A stretch of DNA of 6,216 bases from Syntrophaceae bacterium (GCA_003161855.1 PMNM01000195.1:7896-14111); one strand, 5' to 3'; positions 1 through 5,716 are shown, counted from the stretch's first letter. Program-made: numbers and translations. The notes: generated by a model not told the origin, from the sequence alone.

Positions 1-239
1 TGCTGCGGACCCGGTTTTTGATACAGTTCAAGATTCATAGCCAGGATGGACATCAGACACATCGCGGTCATAATCATGGACCAGAGGAGGTATTTCCACT
101 GCTTCCGCAAGGCAATGAACATACCGGAGAACACCCATATCAGGGAAAACAACAACCCGTGATCGGGAATTTCCATTATATATCCAATCGTAATTCCTAC
201 GATAACGGCAATCAGGATGGGAATGAATGGTCTTTGCAT
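1..239 (-). CDS. comEC: ComEC/Rec2 family DNA-internalization protein, N-terminal fragment (cut by window edge)
   Basis: Reading the minus strand from the ATG at 239-237 gives 79 open codons to the left edge with no stop. The protein starts MQRPFIPILIAVIVGITIGY, followed by short hydrophobic stretches at about residues 5-21, 29-45 and 50-69 separated by basic turns (RKQWKY). A basic MxRP start followed by a Gly-containing membrane helix and then two more is typical of the N-terminal DUF4131 region of ComEC, the inner-membrane channel that carries single-stranded DNA into the cytoplasm during natural transformation. The OB-fold, competence and metallo-beta-lactamase domains would lie outside the window, so identification rests on the first tenth of the protein. 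No strong Shine-Dalgarno is visible upstream of the ATG. It is divergent from the PilS-like kinase gene, a plausible pairing because type IV pili and ComEC act together in DNA uptake. It could also be another polytopic membrane protein. Confidence 0.62.
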   Translation of the reverse strand, partial: MQRPFIPILIAVIVGITIGYIMEIPDHGLLFSLIWVFSGMFIALRKQWKYLLWSMIMTAMCLMSILAMNLELYQKPGPQ

Positions 240-324
240 GACTTAATTTGTTGAAATATATTTAAATAATATTATATACCATAATGGCAACCAGGCACAT
301 CAATCATATGGGTGAGACCTATTT
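240..324. promoter_or_regulatory. AT-rich divergent intergenic region with candidate promoters
   Basis: This is the only space between the divergent comEC-like and pilS-like genes, so it should hold both promoters. The centre (about 245-285) is almost pure A+T. On the plus strand, TTGAAA (251-256) lies 16 bases before TATATA (273-278), an acceptable sigma70-type pair for the kinase gene. On the minus strand the perfect hexamer TATAAT is read at 276-271, but no good -35 lies at the right distance; TTGCCA at 290-285 would instead fit TATTTA at 268-263 with a 16-base spacer. Such AT-rich DNA produces -10-like hexamers by chance, so exact assignments are weak. A ribosome binding site for the kinase, GGTGAG (311-316), lies 8 bases before its ATG. 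Confidence 0.35.
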
Positions 325-2001
325 ATGCAGGATGAAAAGACGGTGTTAAGGCTCCGCTATTTAATGTTATTGAGAGTAGCGTTTGTCACCTTTTTGCTGG
401 GTATTGCCACTTTCCTGGAAATAAAGGGTGAGGACCTTCTGCCGGAGATATCGCTTTTATCTTTATATCTTGTTATTATCACATCCTACATCCTCTCGCT
501 TTTTTATTTTTTCCTTCTGAATCTTACAAAAAATATTAAAATCACTCTTTATATCCAGGCCATTTGCGACGTTTTAATGATTACAGGTCTGGTCTACGCA
601 ACCGGTGGCATCAGCAGCGTCTATGCTGTCTTTTATACGCTGGTCATCATTTATTCTGTATTATTTCTGGAACGGCGGGGAGGATTGATTATTGCTTCCG
701 CTTGCAGCATTTGTTATGGTCTCCTCCTTGATTTGGAGTACTATAAAATTCTGACCCCTCTCTATGCCATTGTCTCCCAGGATAATCCTTTTACCGCAGG
801 TTATGTTTTCTCAAGGATTATCATCTATATTTTATCCTTTTATCTGATCGCCTTCCTTGCCATTTTTGTTGTGGAACAGGAAAAGAAGACGAGGACGCTG
901 CTACAGGAAAAGGAAACCGCTTTCGATCAGCTTGATTTATTGCACAGAAGCATCATTGAGTCTGTGGACACCGGCATATTAACGATCAATCTCCGGGGTC
1001 AGATCAAATCTTTTAACCGGGCAGCAGAAGAGATCACCGGTTATTCCTTTGCCGAAGTTGAAGATAAGAACATTGTTGATCTTTTTCCGGAGTATGGAGA
1101 TTTACTTGAAAATATTCATACGGGTGACCACCCGGATTCCCAGCAAAGCAGGGTGGAGATGTATATTGAGAGTCATGAAAAAAAACCCCTGACGTTAGGT
1201 TGTTCTGTTTCTTTTCTAAACGACGGTACGGAAAAAAGAATCGGGGACATCCTCGTCTTTCAGGATTTAACGGCTATCAAGAAAATGGAATTAATCCTGG
1301 AGAAAAACAGAAGACTTGCTTTTATCGGTGAAATGGCAGCGGGACTCGCCCATGAAATGAGAAATCCCCTGGCATCGATAAGCGGGTCCATTCAGGTTTT
1401 ACACAAAAGTCTCCCGTTGAATGAAACCGATGAACGGCTCATGCAGATTATCTTGAGAGGCAAAGATCAACTTGAAAGCTTTATGAGGGACTTCCTCCTT
1501 CTTTCCCGACCGACACCTGGTATCCCTGAAATGATCAAAATCACTGATATTATTGAAGATATTCTTGAATCTATTCGTTATTTGCCGGATTGGCGAGATG
1601 ATATTCAAGTGATTAAATCTTTACAGGATCATTTGCCTTTCATTCGTGCAAACAAGACAGAAATCCGGCAGTTGATCTGGAATGTTCTAATGAATGCGAT
1701 TCAATCCATGCCGAACGGCGGTCGGGTGACCATTGAAACCGGAAAAGACACGACGGATATTTCCGCTGGTCAGTTTCTGGAGATAAAGATCAGCGACAAC
1801 GGACAAGGGATCATGGAAAACGATCTTGGCAAGATTTTTGAACCCTTTTATACGACCAGAGAAAAAGGAACCGGCCTGGGGCTGGCTATTGTCAACAGGA
1901 TTGTGGAGGGTCATGCAGGTAAAATCAAAGTCGACAGCAGATCTGGTGAAGGTACGACCTTTACGATATGGCTGCCCTGCCTACAAGAGGAAGCGAGGTA
2001 A
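325..2001 (+). CDS. pilS: PilS-like membrane sensor histidine kinase (6 TM - PAS - HisKA - HATPase)
   Basis: A 558-residue sensor kinase that would autophosphorylate on His and pass the phosphate to the regulator encoded just downstream. Six hydrophobic segments lie at about residues 13-32, 41-66, 72-93, 97-115, 119-136 and 160-183, with almost no periplasmic domain, as in PilS. A PAS domain follows (about 205-320; NRAAEEITGYS at 231-241). The HisKA dimerization domain carries the H box LAHEMRNPLAS with the predicted phospho-acceptor His343. The catalytic domain shows an N box (WNVLMNAIQ, 452-460), G1 (DNGQG, 491-495), F box (FEPFYT, 505-510) and G2 (GTGLGL, 515-520), so all key motifs are present. 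The ATG at 325 has GGTGAG 8 bases upstream. The stop is two bases before the next start, so the two genes are surely cotranscribed. The PilS name rests on the six-TM + PAS architecture and the NtrC-type partner; other NtrB-like kinases with the same layout cannot be excluded. Confidence 0.85.
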   Translation: MQDEKTVLRLRYLMLLRVAFVTFLLGIATFLEIKGEDLLPEISLLSLYLVIITSYILSLFYFFLLNLTKNIKITLYIQAICDVLMITGLVYATGGISSVYAVFYTLVIIYSVLFLERRGGLIIASACSICYGLLLDLEYYKILTPLYAIVSQDNPFTAGYVFSRIIIYILSFYLIAFLAIFVVEQEKKTRTLLQEKETAFDQLDLLHRSIIESVDTGILTINLRGQIKSFNRAAEEITGYSFAEVEDKNIVDLFPEYGDLLENIHTGDHPDSQQSRVEMYIESHEKKPLTLGCSVSFLNDGTEKRIGDILVFQDLTAIKKMELILEKNRRLAFIGEMAAGLAHEMRNPLASISGSIQVLHKSLPLNETDERLMQIILRGKDQLESFMRDFLLLSRPTPGIPEMIKITDIIEDILESIRYLPDWRDDIQVIKSLQDHLPFIRANKTEIRQLIWNVLMNAIQSMPNGGRVTIETGKDTTDISAGQFLEIKISDNGQGIMENDLGKIFEPFYTTREKGTGLGLAIVNRIVEGHAGKIKVDSRSGEGTTFTIWLPCLQEEAR

Positions 2002-2003
2002 TC

Positions 2004-3377
2004 ATGGCAAAAATTCTTATATTGGACGATGATAAGGGAATGAGAGAGTTTCTTGAAATCATGCTCACCAGGGAAGGGTATGATGTCACCTGTGCCTTTG
2101 ATGGAGAAAAAGCTCTAAACCTCTGCAGGAAAACCCAGTTTGATCTCATTTTGACGGATCTGAAAATGCCCAAAATGGACGGCATTGAATTCCTGAAACA
2201 GGTGAAGGATGTTTGCCCGGAAGTTTTGGTGATCCTTATGACCGCTTATGCCTCTGGTGAAACAGCCGTATCTGCCATGAAGGAAGGGGCTTATGACTAT
2301 ATAGAAAAAGATTTTGATATTGAAGATCTTACGACGCTGATCCGGGATGCTCTGAACAAAAAAGGGATCAAAAAGGACGATGCCCAATTCATCAAAGAAG
2401 TTGAAGACGCCGTCTGTTTCGGAGATATGATCGGAAAGAGCAAGGAAATGCTCAAGGTCTATTCCACAATAAACAAAGTAGCCGGTACCACGGCCAATAT
2501 CCTGATTCTGGGTGAGAGCGGTACCGGCAAAGAGCTCGTCGCCAAGGCCATTCATGAAAGCAGTCCGCGAAAGGGGATGCCTTTTCTCATTATCAATTGC
2601 GGCGGCATTCCTGAAACACTCCTTGAATCTGAATTATTCGGTTATATAAAAGGATCTTTCACCGGCGCCCATATGGATAAACCCGGTCTCTTCGAGTCGG
2701 CAAGTGGAGGAACTATATTTCTCGATGAAATCGGTGACTTACCTTCAATTCTTCAAGTAAAACTTTTACGCGTTGTTCAAGAAAAAACATTCAGACGGAT
2801 CGGGGGTACTGAAGATATTAAAGTCGATGTCAGGATTATTTCAGCGACCAATCAAAATCTGTCTGTGCAGGTCAAGGAAGGCACCTTCAGGGAGGATCTT
2901 TACTATCGTCTCAATGTCATCCCTATACAACTTCCGCCCCTGAGAGAAAGGAAAGATGATATTCCGATTTTGGCGAAGCACTTCATCGAAAAATATTCTC
3001 AGGAATTCAGTAAGGAAATTAGAAATATATCGATCTATGCTTTGGAACTTCTGATGGATTATCAATTTCCCGGCAATATTCGTGAACTTGAAAATATCAT
3101 TGAACGCAGCGTTGCCCTCGAAACATCCAATATCATCTTGCCAGAGAATCTCATCCTGTCTGAAGGTTTGGAGGAGGCACAGCCATTGACTGAGTTTCAT
3201 ATATCCGACAAAGGAATTCTTTTAGATGATGAACTGGAAAATATAGAGCGTCAATGGATCCGTAAGGCCCTGGAAAAATCCAGAGGGTCCAAGATAAAAG
3301 CCGCAGAACTACTGCATATCACGGCTGATGCCCTCCGTAAGAGAATTAAAAAACTGAAAATAGAAGAAGATCAATAA
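2004..3377 (+). CDS. pilR: PilR-like sigma54-dependent response regulator (REC - AAA+ - HTH)
   Basis: A 457-residue NtrC-family activator and the probable partner of the upstream kinase. The receiver domain (about 1-120) has the acidic pocket D8-D9-D10, phospho-acceptor D52 (LILTDLKMPKMDG), T80 and K102. The AAA+ domain (about 140-375) has Walker A GESGTGKE (170-177), the sigma54-contacting loop as GSFTGA (217-222), Walker B GGTIFLDEIGDL (236-245 region) and the FREDLYYRLNV arginine-finger segment. A C-terminal Fis-type helix-turn-helix covers about 428-453 (KIKAAELLHITADALRKRIK). Phosphorylation would let it oligomerize and open sigma54 promoters, classically that of pilin gene pilA. The ATG at 2004 was chosen over the in-frame ATG at 1968 because GAGG (1995-1998) sits 5 bases upstream and the receiver domain starts directly with MAKILILDDD. 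Oddities: the usual K-P after beta-5 reads K-D (102-103), and the loop is GSFTGA rather than GAFTGA. No intrinsic terminator is seen after the stop. Confidence 0.87.
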   Translation: MAKILILDDDKGMREFLEIMLTREGYDVTCAFDGEKALNLCRKTQFDLILTDLKMPKMDGIEFLKQVKDVCPEVLVILMTAYASGETAVSAMKEGAYDYIEKDFDIEDLTTLIRDALNKKGIKKDDAQFIKEVEDAVCFGDMIGKSKEMLKVYSTINKVAGTTANILILGESGTGKELVAKAIHESSPRKGMPFLIINCGGIPETLLESELFGYIKGSFTGAHMDKPGLFESASGGTIFLDEIGDLPSILQVKLLRVVQEKTFRRIGGTEDIKVDVRIISATNQNLSVQVKEGTFREDLYYRLNVIPIQLPPLRERKDDIPILAKHFIEKYSQEFSKEIRNISIYALELLMDYQFPGNIRELENIIERSVALETSNIILPENLILSEGLEEAQPLTEFHISDKGILLDDELENIERQWIRKALEKSRGSKIKAAELLHITADALRKRIKKLKIEEDQ

Positions 3378-3398
3378 AAAGAGAGCTTAAAAAATTTC

Positions 3399-3428
3399 TT
3401 GACAAGTTTTTCGATTTACTCTTATAAA
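3399..3428 (+). promoter_or_regulatory. Sigma70-type promoter of the leader/transport operon
   Basis: A perfect -35 hexamer TTGACA (3399-3404) is followed after 18 bases by TATAAA (3423-3428); read as TTATAA the spacer is 17. This is by far the best housekeeping-type promoter in the window. It sits in the otherwise unexplained gap 22 bases after the pilR stop, pointing at the leader peptide and the transport genes. The predicted start of transcription is about 3435, which places the leader's ribosome binding site almost at the 5' end of the RNA; this is tight but workable. The -35 is preceded by an A/T-rich stretch (about 3376-3398) that could act as an UP element. Confidence 0.75.
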
Positions 3429-3448
3429 GTCGTCAAAGGATAACATTT

Positions 3449-3538
3449 ATGAACAGAGTTTATGTCATCAGCGATCAGGCCGTTCCGTTTTTCGCTTTCT
3501 TCAGCTTTTTTAGCGAGGTCTGCCTGCTGCGCTCATGA
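3449..3538 (+). CDS. Phenylalanine-rich attenuator leader peptide (PheL-like)
   Basis: A 29-codon reading frame from ATG 3449 to TGA 3536-3538, missed by ordinary gene calling because of its size. It has one of the best ribosome binding sites in the window, AAAGGA (3435-3440), 8 bases before the ATG. Residues 13-21 read PFFAFFSFF, six Phe codons in eight positions (TTT, TTC, TTC, TTC, TTT, TTT at 3488-3511). This closely recalls E. coli PheL, the pheA leader peptide, whose core is PFFFAFFF. The frame lies between a strong promoter and an intrinsic terminator and ends inside the RNA segment that can form an antiterminator, as in trp, his and phe attenuators. The peptide probably has no function of its own: its translation would sense charged tRNA-Phe. 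It also contains one Tyr codon and two consecutive Leu codons near the end, which are much weaker signals. No gene name is given because the downstream genes are not pheA. Confidence 0.82.
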   Translation: MNRVYVISDQAVPFFAFFSFFSEVCLLRS

Positions 3539-3544
3539 CATAAA
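3459..3544 (+). promoter_or_regulatory. Protector (1:2) stem of the attenuator
   Basis: TTTATGTCATCAGCG (3459-3473) is complementary to 3530-3544 at 14 of 15 positions, with a C-C mismatch at 3469/3534. The stem can continue with CAGGC (3476-3480) against GCCTG (3522-3526). It uses the early leader-peptide codons and the region around its stop codon. Because it takes up 3522-3535 it would block the antiterminator and leave the terminator free, giving termination when the leader is not translated at all. Confidence 0.68.
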
Positions 3545-3571
3545 GTGAGCCATTACGCCGCGGGCAGACCT
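3516..3571 (+). promoter_or_regulatory. Antiterminator (2:3) stem of the attenuator
   Basis: AGGTCTGCCTGCTGCG (3516-3531) faces CGCCGCGGGCAGACCT (3556-3571), pairing at 15 of 16 positions if one G-U is counted, with a single mismatch (3528/3559). An inner CTCA/TGAG helix (3532-3535 with 3546-3549) can stack on top. The right arm is the same sequence that forms the left arm of terminator 1, so the two structures cannot coexist. The left arm begins 16 to 28 bases after the starts of the first four Phe codons, a distance compatible with a stalled ribosome leaving it free. Confidence 0.74.
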
Positions 3572-3594
3572 TTTCAACTGCCCACGGCTTTTTT
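3557..3594 (+). terminator. Intrinsic terminator 1 (attenuator terminator, 3:4)
   Basis: The left arm GCCGCGGGCAG (3557-3567) pairs with CTGCCCACGGC (3578-3588) at 10 of 11 positions (C-A mismatch at 3561/3584). It has a 10-base loop and is followed at once by six T residues (3589-3594). This is a textbook Rho-independent terminator, placed about 155 bases after the predicted transcription start and 60 bases before the binding-protein ATG, so it would shorten the transcript to a leader RNA unless the antiterminator forms. Confidence 0.85.
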
Positions 3595-3609
3595 ATTTGA
3601 AGGCTGTGG
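3582..3609 (+). promoter_or_regulatory. Second antiterminator candidate (4:5 pairing)
   Basis: CCACGGCTTT (3582-3591) can pair with AAGGCTGTGG (3600-3609) over 10 positions, two of them G-U, with an 8-base loop. The left arm belongs to terminator 1 and the right arm to terminator 2, so this hairpin can form only when terminator 1 does not, and it would then disrupt terminator 2. Complementarity is seen directly; its use in the cell is inferred. Confidence 0.5.
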
Positions 3610-3630
3610 AGTCATTCCATGGCCTTTTTT
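3600..3630 (+). terminator. Intrinsic terminator 2
   Basis: AAGGCTGTGGA (3600-3610) pairs with TCCATGGCCTT (3616-3626) over 11 positions including two adjacent G-U pairs. The loop is 5 bases (GTCAT) and the T run is 3625-3630. It lies only 6 bases after the T run of terminator 1 and 25 bases before the binding-protein ATG. A second terminator here would block the transport operon even after read-through of the first unless it is also switched off; the 4:5 pairing offers a way. It also spans the in-frame ATG at 3619, which argues against that ATG as a start. Confidence 0.68.
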
Positions 3631-3640
3631 ATTTATTCAA

Positions 3641-3646
3641 AGGGGG
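3641..3646 (+). promoter_or_regulatory. Ribosome binding site of the binding-protein gene
   Basis: AGGGGG at 3641-3646 lies 8 bases before the ATG at 3655. It decides the start codon: the earlier in-frame ATG at 3619 sits in the terminator 2 stem, has no comparable site, and would put 12 polar or mixed residues in front of a normal signal peptide. Confidence 0.7.
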
Positions 3647-3654
3647 ACAAGTCT

Positions 3655-4863
3655 ATGCAAAGAATATTAAAATGGATGAATGTTATCGGTATTCTGGCGG
3701 TATTAAGCATCCTCATGCCGATGCCACAAGCCGATGCCAAGACGATCAAAGTCGGGGCAGCCATCAATATGACCGGACCGGCTTCCACCTGGGGACAGTA
3801 TCATGCCCGGGGACAGCAGGATTATTTTCGGTATGTCAACGAAGTCAAAGGTGGAGTTGCCGGTAACCCGATTGAAATGATTCTCGTTGATACGGGATAC
3901 AAGGTACCGGAAGCCGTCGCGGCCGTAAGAAAGTTTGCCGTCCAGGATCAGGTAGACATGATTGCAACTTGGGGTGCCGGGGAAGGGCTGGCGGCAAAAC
4001 CCATTGTCCAGAAGTACCGGATTCCCACAATTAATTACTCCACAAGCTGGGAAATTTTAGAACCCCCGATCGGCTATATGTATCTTCCTTTCGGGAGTTA
4101 CCGGATGGATTGCTATGCGGTCATTGATTATATCCGGACTATTCACAAGGGCAAAGAGGCTCCCCGGATCGGCCTATTGACTTACAACAATGCTTATGGC
4201 CGTTCCATCCATCAGCCAACTCGTGACTATGCCGCCCGTCAAAAGGTTCAGATTGTCGCCATTGAAGAGTTCCCACCGAAGACAGTGGATTTGACGACAG
4301 AACTGCTGCGCCTCAGGCAAAAGGGCGCAGAATATATTTTTATGCAGATGCTGCCCGCCACCATAATCACAACATTCAAAAGTGCCGACCGGATCGGTTA
4401 CGCACCGCAATTCTTTGGAACCTGGACCTCGACGGACCCGGATTTCTTCAAGCTCGGCAAAGGCCTGATCCGGGATCGACTGAACATGCAGTTTCCCGGT
4501 GGACTGCCTACCGACAACACGCAGGGCATTAAGCTTATGAAGGAACTCTGGAAGCGCTACAAAACGGTCGATAAATTTGATGCGGCCTACTGGGAAGGCG
4601 TCGTCATCGGCATGATCATGGAGCGGGCCTTTATCCGGGCGCAGGGGACCTACAAACAGGTCAACCGTGAAACGATCAACAAAGCCATGGAATCCTTCCG
4701 GAATGAAAATTTCGGCGGCCTCGTACCGGACATTACTTATAATGAAAAAGACCACGGGGCATCTTTCAAGGCCAGGATGATCCGGGTACGCGAGGATGGC
4801 TCCTTCATTCCGCTAACCAACTTTTATACGCCCGGAAAAGAAAAAATCAAGCTGTTGAAATGA
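3655..4863 (+). CDS. ABC transporter periplasmic substrate-binding protein, LivK/HAAT type (Peripla_BP_6)
   Basis: A 402-residue type I periplasmic binding protein that would capture a ligand outside the inner membrane and deliver it to a LivHMGF-type transporter. The N-terminus is a clear signal peptide: basic MQRILKWMN, hydrophobic core at about 10-22, and likely cleavage after ADA at residues 26-28. There is no lipobox Cys, so it should be soluble in the periplasm. The mature protein opens with KTIKVGAAINMTGPAS, the usual first beta strand and ligand loop of this family, followed by VNEVKGGVAGNPIEMILVDT and the hinge-region YNNAYGRS, all typical; full family length is present. Ligand cannot be read from the sequence. 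LIV-type proteins in such clusters bind branched-chain or aromatic amino acids, or organic and aromatic acids; the Phe-rich leader upstream points to phenylalanine or a related aromatic, but this is inference. It is the first gene of the transport operon and is followed after 14 bases by the ATPase. Confidence 0.88.
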   Translation: MQRILKWMNVIGILAVLSILMPMPQADAKTIKVGAAINMTGPASTWGQYHARGQQDYFRYVNEVKGGVAGNPIEMILVDTGYKVPEAVAAVRKFAVQDQVDMIATWGAGEGLAAKPIVQKYRIPTINYSTSWEILEPPIGYMYLPFGSYRMDCYAVIDYIRTIHKGKEAPRIGLLTYNNAYGRSIHQPTRDYAARQKVQIVAIEEFPPKTVDLTTELLRLRQKGAEYIFMQMLPATIITTFKSADRIGYAPQFFGTWTSTDPDFFKLGKGLIRDRLNMQFPGGLPTDNTQGIKLMKELWKRYKTVDKFDAAYWEGVVIGMIMERAFIRAQGTYKQVNRETINKAMESFRNENFGGLVPDITYNEKDHGASFKARMIRVREDGSFIPLTNFYTPGKEKIKLLK

Positions 4864-4877
4864 GCTAAAGGAAATTC

Positions 4878-5705
4878 ATGAAATCACAACGCGGCCAACC
4901 CGGCATTTTCAGCTTACGGAAACCTGAAAACGCCACGGCTGAACTTGGCATTTCAAATCTCTCCCTTCGCTTCGGTGGGGTCAGGGCCCTGAACAACATC
5001 GACCTGGAGGTGCATACCGGTGAGTTCGTTGCGGTGATCGGACCGAACGGCGCCGGCAAGACAAGCCTGTTGAACTGCGTAACCGGTTTTTACCGGCCCC
5101 AGAAAGGCCGCATGCATTTTAACGACCGGGATATTACCCATCTTCCGCCTCATGAACTGGTCAAGATCGGTATCGGCCGGACCTTTCAGAACATTGAGCT
5201 TTTTCCGGGCATGACCGTGTTGTCCAATATGCTGTTGGCACGGCATATCCATTGCCACTATGGCCTCGGTCACGCAGCCTTATTCACCGCCGCTGCCCGC
5301 AAAGAAGAAATTCGGCACCGGCTCGTTCTGGAAGAAGTCATTGATTTTCTGGAGATGCAGGCCATCCGCAAAAAAATAGTTGGATCACTCCCTTATGGTT
5401 TGATGAAAAGGGTCGAACTTGGCCGAGCCCTGGCCCTCGAACCCAAACTCCTCGTTCTCGATGAGCCTTTTGCCGGCATGAATCTTGAGGAAAAGGAAGA
5501 CATGGTCCGGTTTCTCATCGAACTGAACGAGGCCTGGGGGCAGACCATGATCCTGGTAGAACATGACATGTCCATCGTCATGAGTATTGCCCAGCGGATC
5601 ATGGTTTTGAATTTTGGTGAAAAACTAACGGAGGGAACTCCTGAAGAAGTTAGAAACCACCCTGAGGTGATTAAAGCCTACCTGGGTGATGCGGAAACCG
5701 TTTGA
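4878..5705 (+). CDS. livG: LivG-type ABC transporter ATP-binding protein
   Basis: A 275-residue ATPase that would power import through the LIV-type permeases as a heterodimer with a LivF partner (not in the window). Motifs in order: Walker A GPNGAGKT (55-62), Q-loop Gln104 (GRTFQNIELF), signature region LPYGLMKRVELGRAL (171-185), Walker B LLVLDEP (191-197) with catalytic Glu196, D-loop AGMN (199-202) and H-loop His229. The C-terminus ends HPEVIKAYLGD, the branched-chain ABC ATPase C-terminal signature of LivG. The signature LPYG in place of LSGG is normal for LivG, although the following Gln-Gln or Gln-Arg is here Leu-Met. About 20 extra residues precede the usual first strand (LGISNLSLRFGG). 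The ATG at 4878 has AAAGGA (4867-4872) 5 bases upstream. Its stop overlaps the candidate ATG at 5705 of the next gene by one base, showing tight operon organization. Confidence 0.92.
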   Translation: MKSQRGQPGIFSLRKPENATAELGISNLSLRFGGVRALNNIDLEVHTGEFVAVIGPNGAGKTSLLNCVTGFYRPQKGRMHFNDRDITHLPPHELVKIGIGRTFQNIELFPGMTVLSNMLLARHIHCHYGLGHAALFTAAARKEEIRHRLVLEEVIDFLEMQAIRKKIVGSLPYGLMKRVELGRALALEPKLLVLDEPFAGMNLEEKEDMVRFLIELNEAWGQTMILVEHDMSIVMSIAQRIMVLNFGEKLTEGTPEEVRNHPEVIKAYLGDAETV

Positions 5706-5706
5706 T

Positions 5707-5711
5707 GAAGG
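5707..5711 (+). promoter_or_regulatory. Ribosome binding site deciding the ligase start
   Basis: GAAGG at 5707-5711 lies 5 bases before ATG 5717 and just after the livG stop. The other in-frame ATG, 5705, overlaps the livG stop as TGATG but has no clear Shine-Dalgarno before it. I prefer 5717; 5705 by translational coupling stays possible and adds four residues. Confidence 0.5.
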
Positions 5712-5716
5712 CATTT

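Larger units (their letters stand above)
3435..3654 (+). promoter_or_regulatory. Ribosome-mediated transcription attenuator (5' leader of the transport operon)
   Basis: This leader links the promoter to the binding-protein gene. Six segments can be paired by eye. Segment 1 (3459-3480) pairs with 2 (3522-3544): 15 positions with one C-C mismatch (3459-3473 with 3530-3544), plus CAGGC (3476-3480) with GCCTG (3522-3526). Segment 2 (3516-3531) pairs with 3 (3556-3571): 16 positions with 14 Watson-Crick pairs, one G-U and one mismatch. Segment 3 pairs with 4 as terminator 1. Segment 4 (3582-3591) pairs with 5 (3600-3609) over 10 positions including two G-U. Segment 5 pairs with 6 as terminator 2. 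Pairings 1:2, 3:4 and 5:6 exclude 2:3 and 4:5. A ribosome stalled on the Phe codons would mask segment 1 and favour 2:3, hence read-through; one reaching the TGA covers segment 2 and favours termination. The pairings are seen directly; their role is inferred from known trp/phe attenuators. Confidence 0.78.

Noticed and set aside
18..254. 78-codon plus-strand reading frame at the left edge
   Set aside because: Its translation is rich in His, Gln, Asn and Gly with no domain character, and it lies opposite a hydrophobic ComEC-like frame that reads to the window edge; it is a shadow.
285..300. Possible sigma54 (-24/-12) promoter upstream of the kinase gene, starting TGGCAA
   Set aside because: The GG doublet at 286-287 is not followed by GC at the required 10-base spacing, so it fails the consensus. 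Autoregulation of pilSR by sigma54 is not supported here.
1968..2003. Earlier in-frame ATG as the pilR start
   Set aside because: It lies inside the kinase gene, has no good Shine-Dalgarno and adds 12 residues before a receiver domain that starts canonically at ATG 2004, which has GAGG 5 bases upstream.
3378..3398. Terminator for the pilSR operon right after the stop codon
   Set aside because: The stretch is A-rich with short T runs but shows no GC-containing stem; transcripts from pilSR may run into the attenuator leader and end at its terminators.
3435..3594. 6S RNA, SRP RNA, tRNA or a known metabolite riboswitch in the 3378-3654 gap
   Set aside because: The 5' and 3' ends do not pair as in 6S RNA, no SRP tetraloop or tRNA cloverleaf signature is visible, and none of the riboswitch core motifs I know by sight appear. 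The Phe-rich frame with alternating stems explains the region better.
3619..3654. Earlier in-frame ATG as the binding-protein start
   Set aside because: It is buried in the stem of terminator 2, lacks a ribosome binding site and would add a non-signal extension before the signal peptide; ATG 3655 has AGGGGG 8 bases upstream.
4174..4755. 193-codon minus-strand reading frame inside the binding-protein gene
   Set aside because: It runs antisense to a well-supported gene, shows no recognizable domain and has no evident promoter or ribosome binding site; it follows from codon bias of the plus-strand gene.
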